A stretch of 64,000 nucleotides of DNA from Nematostella vectensis (lineage: Eukaryota > Cnidaria > Anthozoa > Actiniaria > Edwardsiidae): assembly GCF_932526225.1 (NCBI RefSeq), contig NC_064047.1:2031001-2095000 (forward strand). The letters are read 5' to 3'. Under the pieces are notes generated by a model. The model was not told where the DNA came from. It saw only the letters and a list, made by a program, of their open reading frames with translations, and did no database searches. Shown here piece by piece: positions 13,201-23,460 of the stretch. The position numbers and the translations under genes are program-made. How positions within the stretch are numbered: the stretch's first letter is position 1; each line of letters opens with the position of its first letter.

Positions 13201-16200
13201 ACTAGGTGTACTAGGTGTGCTAGGTGTACTAGGTGTGCTAGGTGTACTAGGTGTACTAGGTGTACTAGGTGTACTAGGTGTACTAGGTGTACTGGGTGTA
13301 CTAGGTGTATGAGTTAAACTTGGAGTACTAGGTGTACTAGGTGTATTTGGGGTAATAGGTGTGCTTGGTGTACTAGGTGTACTAGGTGTGCTAGGTGTAC
13401 TAGGTGTACTAGGTGTGCTAGGTGTGCTAGGTGTACTAGGTGTACTAGGTGTGCTAGGTGTACTAGGTGTGCTAGGTGTACTTGGTGTAATAGGTGTGCT
13501 AGGTGTACTAGGTGTAATAGGTGTTCTAGGTGTGCTAGGTGTACTAGGTGTACTAGGTGTACTAGGTGTACTAGGTGTAATAGGTGTACCAGGTGTACTA
13601 GGTGTGCTAGGTGTGCTAGGTGTACTAGGTGTACTAGGTGTGCTAGGTGTGCTAGGTGTACTAGGTGTGCTAGGTGTACTAGGTGTGCTAGGTGTACTGG
13701 GTGTACTAGGTGTACTAGGTGTATTTGGTGTAATAGGTGTGCTAGGTGTGCTAGGTGTGCTAGGTGTACCAGGTGTACAGGGTGTACTGGGTGTACTAGG
13801 TGTACTTGGTGTACTTGGTGTACTAGGTGTACTAGGTGTGCTAGGTGTGCTAGGTGTACTAGGTGTACTAGGTGTGCTAGGTGTGCTAGGTGTACCAGGT
13901 GCACTTGGTGTACTAGGTGTACTAGGTGTTCTAGGTGTGCTAGGTGTACTAGGTGTGCTGGGTGTACTAGGTGTACTAGGTGTGCTAGGTGTACTAGGTG
14001 TGCTAGGTGTACTAGGTGTACTAGGTGTACTAGGTGTACTAGGTGTACTAGGTGTACTGGGTGTACTAGGTGTATGAGTTAAACTTGGAGTACTAGGTGT
14101 ACTAGGTGTATTTGGGGTAATAGGTGTGCTAGGTGTACTAGGTGTACTAGGTGTGCTAGGTGTACTAGGTGTACTAGGTGTGCTAGGTGTGCTAGGTGTA
14201 CTAGGTGTACTAGGTGTGCTAGGTGTACTAGGTGTGCTAGGTGTACTTGGTGTAATAGGTGTGCTAGGTGTACTAGGTATAATAGGTGTACGAGGTGTAC
14301 TAGGTGTACTAGGTGTACTTGGTGTACTAGGTGTAATAGGTGTGCTAGGTGTACTAGGTGTACTAGGTGTGCTAGGTGTACTAGGTGTACTAGGTGTATT
14401 TGGTGTACCAGGTGTACTAGGTGTACTAGGTGTTCTAGGTGTGCTAGGTGTACTAGGTGTACTAGGTGTACTAGGTGTACTAGGTGTACTAGGTGTACTA
14501 GGTGTATTTGGTGTAATAGGTGTGCTAAGTGTACTAGGTGTACTAGGTGTACTAGGTGTAATAGGTGTACCAGGTGTGCTAGGTGTGCTAGGTGTACTAG
14601 GTGTACTAGGTGTTCTAGGTGTACTAGGTGTGCTAGGTGTACCAGGTGTACTAGGTGTACTAGGTGTAATAGGTGTACCAGGTGTACTAGGTGTGCTAGG
14701 TGTGCTAGGTGTACTAGGTGTACTAGGTGTGCTAGGTGTACTAGGTGTAATAGGTGTGCTAGGTGTGCTAGGTGTGCTAGGTGTACTAGGTGTGCTAGGT
14801 GTACTAGGTGTGCTAGGTGTACTGGGTGTACTAGGTGTACTAGGTGTGCTAGGTGTATTTGGTGTAATAGGTGTGCTAGGTGTGCTAGGTGTACTAGGTG
14901 TGCTAGGTGTACTAGGTGTGCTAGGTGTACTAGGTGTACTAGGTGTTCTAGGTGTGCTAGGTGTACTAGGTGTACTAGGTGTACTAGGTGTACTAGGTGT
15001 AATAGGTGTACCAGGTGTACTAGGTGTGCTAGGTGTGCTAGGTGTACTAGGTGTACTAGGTGTGCTAGGTGTGCTAGGTGTACTAGGTGTGCTAGGTGTA
15101 CTAGGTGTGCTAGGTGTACTGGGTGTACTAGGTGTACTAGGTGTATTTGGTGTAATAGGTGTGCTAGGTGTGTTAGGTGTGCTAGGTGTACCAGGTGTAC
15201 TAGGTGTACTGGGTGTACTAGGTGTACTTGGTGTACTTGGTGTACTAGGTGTACTAGGTGTGCTAGGTGTGCTAGGTGTACTAGGTGTACTAGGTGTGCT
15301 AGGTGTGCTAGGTGTACCAGGTGCACTTGGTGTACTAGGTGTACTAGGTGTTCTAGGTGTGCTAGGTGTACTAGGTGTGCTGGGTGTACTAGGTGTACTA
15401 GGTGTGCTAGGTGTACTAGGTGTGCTAGGTGTACTAGGTGTACTAGGTGTACTAGGTGTACTAGGTGTACTAGGTGTACTGGGTGTACTAGGTGTATGAG
15501 TTAAACTTGGAGTACTAGGTGTACTAGGTGTATTTGGGGTAATAGGTGTGCTTGGTGTACTAGGTGTACTAGGTGTGCTAGGTGTACTAGGTGTACTAGG
15601 TGTACCAGGTGTACTAGGTGTGCTAGGTGTGCTAGGTGTGCTAGGTGTACTTGGTGTAATAGGTGTGCTAGGTGTACTAGGTGTAATAGGTGTACGAGGT
15701 GTACTAGGTGTACTAGGTGTACTTGGTGTGCTAGGTGTGCTAGGTGTACTAGGTGTACTAGGTGTACTAGGTGTACTAGGTGTACTAGGTGTACTAGGTG
15801 TACTAGGTGTACTAGGTGTACTGGGTGTACTAGGTGTACTAGGTGTACTAGGTGTACTAGGTGTACTAGGTGTACTAGGTGTGCTAGGTGTGCTAGGTGT
15901 ACTAGGTGTACTAGGTGTGCTAGGTGTACTAGGTGTGCTAGGTGTACTTGGTGTAATAGGTGTGCTAGGTGTACTAGGTGTAATAGGTGTACGAGGTGTA
16001 CTAGGTGTACTAGGTGTACTTGGTGTACTAGGTGTAATAGGTGTGCTAGGTGTACTAGGTGTACTAGGTGTACTAGGTGTGCTAGGTGTACTAGGTGTAC
16101 TAGGTGTATTTGGTGTACCAGGTGTACTAGGTGTTCTAGGTGTGCTAGGTGTACTAGGTGTACTAGGTGTACTTGGTGTACTAGGTGTACTAGGTGTGCT

Positions 16201-19200
16201 GGGTGTACTAGGTGTACTAGGTGTACTGGGTGTGCTAGGTGTGCTAGGTGTACTAGGTGTGCTAGGTGTGCTAGGTGTACCAGGTGCACTTGGTGTACTA
16301 GGTGTACTAGGTGTTCTAGGTGTGCTAGGTGTACTAGGTGTACTAGGTGTACTAGGTGTACTAGGTGTAATAGGTGTACCAGGTGTACTAGGTGTGCTAG
16401 GTGTGCTAGGTGTACTAGGTGTACTAGGTGTGCTAGGTGTGCTAGGTGTGCTAGGTGTACTAGGTGTACTAGGTGTACTAGGTGTACTAGGTGTACTAGG
16501 TGTACTGGGTGTACTAGGTGTATGAGTTAAACTTGGAGTACTAGGTGTACTAGGTGTATTTGGTGTAATAGGTGTGCTAGGTGTACTAGGTGTACTAGGT
16601 GTGCTAGGTGTGCTAGGTGTACTAGGTGTACCAGGTGTACTAGGTGTGCTAGGTGTGCTAGGTGTGCTAGGTGTACTTGGTGTAATAGGTGTGCTAGGTG
16701 TACTAGGTGTAATAGGTGTACGAGGTGTACTAGGTGTACTAGGTGTACTTGGTGTGCTAGGTGTGCTAGGTGTACTAGGTGTACTAGGTGTACTAGGTGT
16801 ACTAGGTGTACTAGGTGTACTAGGTGTACTAGGTGTACTAGGTGTACTGGGTGTACTAGGTGTACTAGGTGTACTAGGTGTACTAGGTGTACTAGGTGTA
16901 CTAGGTGTAATAGGTGTGCTAGGTGTACTAGGTGTAATAGGTGTGCTAGGTGTACTAGGTGTACTAGGTGTACTAGGTGTGCTAGGTGTGCTAGGTGTAC
17001 TAGGTGTACTAGGTGTATTTGGTGTACCAGGTGTACCAAGTGTACCGGGTGTACTAGGTTTTCTATGTGTTGCAGCTGTACTAGGGGTACAAGGTATACT
17101 AGATGACAATGTGTGCTAAGGATCTTACGGTGCTAAGTGTGCTGTTGTTGTGCTGATGTGATATGCATGGTACAAGATATGCGCCCATTTCAATAAAGGT
17201 TGTCAGTGAAAATGGCAAATGGCGATTGTCAAATGGCAGTTCTACAACCGAAAGTAACCATGCGTCTCGAAGAATTTGGATAAATCAAAACAATCATCCG
17301 TTAAAGGTTACCATGGCTCGGACACTGCTGGACTTTATTTAACACCTTTAATTTTACGAATATATAGTGACCATAAGCCATTTACCATTCGCAATTTCAC
17401 TGATAACCTTTTGTGAAATAGGTGTGTGCTTATTATGCTAAGGAAGCTCAAAGTGTTACCTGCAAAGAACCACTCCATCGTCTAATGCGTCGGCGAATGC
17501 ATCTCCAGGTTTACTTAGAGATGTCTCCTCGCCCCATGCAATTCGTTCACCCAGCATCTTTTCTAGCCAATCACGGCACTGCCCTTCAAGATCCTTTGGG
17601 AACTTTTCGATGATCTATACCGACAGATAAAGAGTACATTATTTGATTGATTTGTTTTTGCGTTTATGTCGATTTCAATAATGTTAGGGCTGTAGTTGAT
17701 TAGGTGTGCTAGGTGTACTAGGTGTACTAGGTGTACTAGGTGTACAAGGTGTACTAGGTGTACTAGGTGTGCTAGGTGTACCAGGTGTGCTAGGTGTACT
17801 AGGTGTGCTAGGTGTGCTTGGTGTACTAGGTGTACTAGGTGTACTAGGTGTACTAGGTGTACTGGGTGTACTAGGTGTACTAGGTGTGCTAGGTGTGCTA
17901 GGTGTACTAGGTGTGCTAGGTGTGCTTGGTGTACTAGGTGTACTAGGTGTGCTAGGTGTACTAGGTGTACTAGGTGTACTGGGTGTACTAGGTGTACTAG
18001 GTGTACTAGGTGTACTAGGTGTACTAGGTGTGCTAAGTATACTAGGTGTACTAGGTGTGCTGGGTGTACTAGGTGTACTAGGTGTAATAGGTGTGCTAAG
18101 TGTACTAGGTGTACTAGGTGTACTAGGTGTACTAGGTGTACTAGGTGTACTAGGTGTACTAGGTGTACTGGGTGTACTAGGTGTACTAGGTGTACTGGGT
18201 GTACTAGGTGTACTAGGTGTACTAGGTGTACTAGGTGTACTAGGTGTACTGGGTGTACTAGGTGTACTAGGTGTACTAGGTGTACTAGGTGTGCTAAGTA
18301 TACTAGGTGTACTAGGTGTGCTGGGTGTACTAGGTGTACTAGGTGTGCTAGGTGTACTGGGTGTACTAGGTGTACTAGGTGTACTAGGTGTACTAGGTGT
18401 ACTAGGTGTGCTGGGTGTACTAGGTGTGCTGGGTGTACTAGGTGTACTAGGTGTGCTAGGTGTACTAGGTGTACTAGGTGTGCTGGGTGTACTAGGTGTA
18501 CTAGGTGTACTAGGTGTACTAGGTGTACTAGGTGTGCTGGGTGTACTAGGTGTACTAGGTGTGCTAAGTATACTAGGTGTACTAGGTGTACTAGGTGTAC
18601 TAGGTGCACTAGATGTACTAGGTGTACTAGGTGTACTAGGTGTACTTGGTGTACTAGGTGCACTAGATGTACTAGGTGTACTAGGTGTGCTAGGTGTACT
18701 AGGTGTACTAGGTGTACTAGGTGTACTAGGTGCACTAGATGTACTAGGTGTACTAGGTGTACTAGGTGTACTTGGTGTACTAGGTGCACTAGATGTACTA
18801 GGTGTACTAGGTGTGCTAGGTGTACTAGGTGTACTAGGTGTACTAGGTGTACTAGGTGTACTAGGTGTACTAGGTGTACTAGGTGTACTGGGTGTACTAG
18901 GTGTACTAGGTGTACTAGGTGTACTTGGTGTACTAGGTGTACTAGGTGCACTAGGTGCACTAGATGTACTAGGTGTACTAGGTGTACTAGGTGTACTAGG
19001 TGTACTAGGTGTACTAGGTGCACTAGATGTACTAGGTGTACTAGGTGTACTAGGTGTACTTGGTGTACTAGGTGTACTAGGTGTACTAGGTGTACTAGGT
19101 GTATTAGGTGTGCTAGGTGTACTAGGTGTACTTGGTGTACTAGGTGTACTAGGTGTACTAGGTGTATTAGGTGTACTAGGTGTGCTAAGTGTACTAGGTG

Positions 19201-22200
19201 TACTAGGTGTACTAGGTGTACTAGGTGTACTAGGTGTGCTGGGTGTACTAGGTGTACTAGGTGTACTAGGTGTACTAGGTGTACTAGGTGTACTAGGTGT
19301 ACTAGGTGTGCTAAGTGTATTAGGTGTGCTAGGTGTACTAGGTGTACTAGGTGTGCTAAGTATACTAGGTGTACTAGGTGCACTAGATGTACTAGGTGTG
19401 CTAGGTGTACTAGGTGTACTAGGTGTACAAGGTGTACTAGGTGTACTTGGTGTGCTAGGTGTGCTGGGTGTACTAGGTGTACTTGGTGTACTAGGTGTAC
19501 TAGGTGTACTAGGTGTACTAGGTGTACTTGGTGTACTAGGTGTACTAGGTGTACTAGGTGTATTAGGTGTACTAGGTGTGCTAGGTGTACTTGGTGTACT
19601 AGGTGTACTAGGTGTACTAGGTGTATTAGGTGTACTAGGTGTGCTAAGTATACTAGGTGCACTAGATGTACTAGGTGTACTAGGTGTACTTGGTGTACTA
19701 GGTGTACTAGGTGTGCTGGGTGTACCAGGTGTACTAGGTGTACTTGGTGTGCTAGGTGTGCTGGGTGTACTAGGTGTACTTGGTGTACTAGGTGTACTAG
19801 GTGTGCTAGGTGTACTAGGTGTACTTGGTGTACTAGGTGTACTAGGTGTACTAGGTGTATTAGGTGTACTAGGTGTGCTAAGTATACTAGGTGTACTAGG
19901 TGCACTAGATGTACTAGGTGTGCTAGGTGTGCTGGGTGTACTAGGTGTACTAGGTGTACTAGGTGTACTAGGTGCACTAGATGTACTAGGTGTACTAGGT
20001 GTACTAGGTGTACTAGGTGTACTAGGTGTACTAGGTGTACTAGGTGTGCTAAGTATACTAGGTGTACTAGGTGCACTAGATGTACTAGGTGTGCTAGGTG
20101 TGCTGGGTGTACTAGGTGTACTAGGTGTGCTAGGTGTACTAGGTGTACTAGGTGTACTAGGTGTACTAGGTGTACTAGGTGTACTAGGTGTGCTAAGTAT
20201 ACTAGGTGTACTAGGTGCACTAGATGTACTAGGTGTGCTAGGTGTGCTGGGTGTACTAGGTGTACTAGGTGTACTAGGTGTACTTGGTGTACTAGGTGTA
20301 CTAGGTGTACTAGGTGTATTAGGTGTACTAGGTGTGCTAAGTATACTAGGTGTACTAGGTGTACTAGGTGTGCTAAGTATACTAGGTGCACTAGATGTAC
20401 TAGGTGTACTAGGTGTACTAGGTGTACTTGGTGTACTAGGTGTACTAGGTGTGCTGGGTGTACCAGGTGTACTAGGTGTACTTGGTGTACTAGGTGTACT
20501 AGGTGTACTAGGTGTGCTGGGTGTACCAGGTGTACTAGGTGTGCTAGGTGTACTAGGTGTACTAGGTGTACTTGGTGTACTAGGTGTACTAGGTGTACTA
20601 GGTGCACTAGATGTACTAGGTGTGCTAGGTGTGCTGGGTGTACTAGGTGTACTAGGTGTACTAGGTGTACTTGGTGTACTAGGTGTACTAGGTGTACTAG
20701 GTGTATTAGGTGTACTAGGTGTGCTAAGTATACTAGGTGTACTAGGTGTACTAGGTGTGCTAAGTATACTAGGTGCACTAGATGTACTAGGTGTACTAGG
20801 TGTACTAGGTGTACTTGGTGTACTAGGTGTACTAGGTGTGCTGGGTGTACCAGGTGTACTAGGTGTACTTGGTGTACTAGGTGTACTAGGTGTACTAGGT
20901 GTGCTGGGTGTACCAGGTGTACTAGGTGTACTAGGTGTACTAGGTGTACTTGGTGTACTAGGTGTACTAGGTGTGCTAGGTGTACTAGATGTACTAGGTG
21001 TACTAGGTGTGCTAGGTGTACTAGGTGTACTAGGTGCACTAGATGTACTAGGTGTACTAGGTGTACTAGGTGCACTAGATGTACTAGGTGTGCTAGGTGT
21101 ACTAGGTGTACTAGGTGTACTAGGTGCACTAGATGTACTAGGTGTGCTAGGTGTACTAGGTGTACTAGGTGCACTAGATGTACTAGGTGTGCTAGGTGTG
21201 CTAGGTGTACTAGGTGTACTAGGTGCACTAGATGTACTAGGTGTGCTGGGTGTACTAGGTGCACTAGATGTACTAGGTGTACTAGGTGTACTAGGTGTAC
21301 TAGGTGTACTAGGTGTGCTAGGTGTACTAGGTGTACTAGGTGCACTAGATGTACTAGGTGTGCTAAGTATACTAGGTGTACTAGGTGCACTAGATGTACT
21401 GGGTGTACCAGGTGTACTAGGTGTACTAGGTGTGCTAGGTGCACTAGATGTACTAGGTGTGCTAGGTGTACTAGGTGTACTAGGTGTACTAGGTGTACTA
21501 GGTGTACTAGGTGTACTAGGTGCACTAGATGTACTAGGTGTACTAGGTGTACTAGGTGTACTTGGTGTACTAGGTGTACTAGGTGTACTAGGTGTACTAG
21601 GTGTACTAGGTGTGCTAGGTGTACTAGGTGTACTAGGTGTGCTAGGTGTACTAGGTGTACTAGGTGTACTAGGTGTACTAGGTGTACTAGGTGTACTAGG
21701 TGTACTAGGTGTATTAGGTGTACTAGGTGTACTAGGTGTACTAGGTGTACTAGGTGTACTGGGTGTACTAGGTGTACTAGGTGTACTAGGTGTACTAGGT
21801 GTGCTAAGTATACTAGGTGTACTAGGTGTGCTGGGTGTACTAGGTGTACTAGGTGTACTAGGTGTGCTAGGCGTACTAGGTGTACTAGGTTTACTAGGTG
21901 TGCTAGGTGTACTAGGTGTGCTAGGTGTACTAGGTGTACTAGTTGTACTAGGTGTACTAGGTGTACTAGGTGTACTAGGTGTGCTAGGTGTACTAGGTGT
22001 ACAGGGTGTTATAGGTGTACTAGATATAGTAGGTGTACTAGGTGTGGTTGATTTTAATTATCTGCTTGAAAAAAGATAATGATGATGAATGCTGAAAATG
22101 AGATGATGTCTACGGGATTATGTCTAAGACGTGATGATGTCTACGAGGTCTATGTCAATCTTTAAAAAATGTACCCGTTCCATATTCGCGAACTCCAAAG

Positions 22201-23460
22201 CTGAGATAAAGATCTTTTAGTGTAAATCGGTCTATCAGGACAAGAAGGATGACCCCTGTCCATACAAACTTGAGATAATTTCCAATGTTCTTCGCAAGCT
22301 GTTGCCTATATTTAATTTCTTAGTTGATCTCCTTTGATTTAAAGACAACAACAAAACGGACGACGCTATAAAATGCAATTACAAGCCGACATGAAAAAAT
22401 AATCAATAAATAAAAAAAATTATGCAGAGTTGCGTAACATGCGGTAATTAATAATCTAAATGCACTTCAATTCGGAAAAGAAGGGTGCGCTTAGCTTGTC
22501 GCTGACTATTCGCCAGAAGACACCGTCTTCTAATTGTTATGAACACTGTCTCAAGCAGGGCAGGGTTTGTTTGCTTAGCAGTAGAGCACACGACATTCTC
22601 GCTACTGACGACATTACACCGCGAATTATATGAAATATTTTATCGCAGCAAAACAGACCGCGATCCTTAGAAGTGTCGATACATAGACGCTAAGAAATCC
22701 TCATTATTTATAAGCCTTAGTTCGGGAAGCGCAACACACTGCTAAGCCTGCATAGTTATTTCAATGTAGATATTTAAAAAACAGCTATTGATGGCCACGC
22801 ACCACTCCGAATGAGGACATTAAAGTCATTAAATTAAATTGTAATTGTAATTAAAGAAAGAGTAAGTTTTCGAATTCTTATTTATTTGGCATGTTTTGAT
22901 ATTTTATGTGTTATGCTGTTGTGGCGCTTTCTCTTCTCTTTGGTGGGGGAAATTTTCTCGCGCCACAAGTCCCCTTAAGAACAACACACGAGGCTAATAA
23001 AGTAATATAACTAGCTTTGTTGAGAAAACAGTCGAGACAACACTTCAAAGTATATTTCAATTTTTCCGAAGGATCACGAGGGACTGATTCTAATCCTGTT
23101 TTGCCTGTGATGTACCACTCTACTCAGGCTATCCTTTTTGCTTTGTTGTTGTTTTTGTCATTTGCTTTAAAGATATCTCAGATCTGGGCGAACTTTCAGA
23201 CATTCTAAAGGTTTAGACAAATCATCCATCAAAATCACGCTATCTATTACAAAATTCTATATACAACGATTTCTCTATCTTAATAGAGTACCAATACACT
23301 TCTAATTTAGTTTTATCGACTGTGCGTTATCCTTTTAGTAGTATAGGCAGTTTTTAGTACTAGCAATTTACAGTACCTTTCGGTTAATCTCAGCGGAGTA
23401 TCCATACGCTTTATGCCTGTTAGACCCTTTTCTCCTTATAACTGATGATCCTTCAGACAT
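7266..23460 (-). CDS. Transgelin/Mp20-like calponin-homology protein, gene 2 (six exons, 188 aa, giant satellite introns)
   Basis: Paralogue of gene 1. Exons on the - strand: 23460-23377, 17614-17460, 8645-8570, 8313-8200, 7519-7487 and 7370-7266 (stop TAG). Exons 2-6 (155, 76, 114, 33, 105 bases) are the same lengths as in gene 1 and in the same phases; only exon 1 differs (84 against 72). The protein has the N-terminus MSEGSSVIRRKGSNRHK, the CH-domain start with CRDWLEKMLGE, then MNEVRPGTIPKIHG, ENIANFLNACQEEPFNCN, DLFQTVYLFERQNLGQ (very close to the transgelin DLFQTVDLFE motif), ISGIQAFARK and a VPLFGPKEAEKNPRNFPEQ tail. Intron 1 (5.8 kb) and intron 2 (8.8 kb) are mostly one 9-bp satellite, so the transcript is over 16 kb for a 567-base coding sequence. 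The role in actin binding is inferred from the family. A third first exon lies upstream at 26.9 kb. Confidence 0.88.
7738..8112. repeat. 25-bp pyrimidine-rich minisatellite in intron 4 of gene 2
   Basis: About 15 copies of a unit with the core cccctccatctaccctacca. The unit is 25 bases, with shortened variants. It lies between exons 4 and 5 of gene 2 and ends about 90 bases from exon 4. On the gene strand it is purine-rich (GGGGAGGGGTGG). Because 25 is not a multiple of three, one protein can read all three frames of the unit, which explains the Pro/Ser/Tyr-rich open frames. Confidence 0.92.
8781..17100. repeat. 9-bp satellite array A (TACTAGGTG)n, intron 2 of gene 2
   Basis: About 8.3 kb, roughly 925 copies, of TACTAGGTG with single-base variants (tgctaggtg, taataggtg, taccaggtg, tatttggtg). 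The array stays in 9-base register throughout. A rare variant (tatgagttaaacttgg) recurs at about 10995, 11904, 13308, 14073, 15495 and 16521, marking higher-order blocks. It sits between exon 3 (8645) and exon 2 (17460) of transgelin-like gene 2. With the unit a multiple of three, two frames per strand have no stop, giving the false Ser-Thr-Pro, Leu-Gly-Val and His-Leu-Val proteins. Confidence 0.97.
17700..22047. repeat. 9-bp satellite array B (TACTAGGTG)n, intron 1 of gene 2
   Basis: About 4.35 kb, roughly 480 copies, of the same 9-bp unit as array A but with a different variant set (gcactagatg, tgctaagta, tattaggtg). A pair of variants (tgctaagtatactagg...gcactagatg) at 20335 and 20722 is 387 bases apart (43 units), evidence of block duplication. 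It lies between exon 2 (17614) and exon 1 (23377) of gene 2 and ends in degenerate units near 22047. Confidence 0.97.
22052..23376. other. Intron 1 of gene 2, non-repeat part
   Basis: After a short GATGATG-like stretch (22078-22140) this is AT-rich intron sequence without a recognisable exon or repeat. Confidence 0.3.

Noticed and set aside
8707..17109. 2800-codon Ser-Thr-Pro protein and overlapping Leu-Gly-Val and His-Leu-Val proteins
   Set aside because: The 9-bp unit is three codons, so two frames on each strand lack stops whatever the selection. The array lies in an intron whose flanking exons join in phase.
17563..22079. 1320-1457-codon His-Leu-Val, Thr-Arg-Cys and Leu-Gly-Val open frames
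   Set aside because: Same cause as above, in array B within intron 1 of transgelin-like gene 2.
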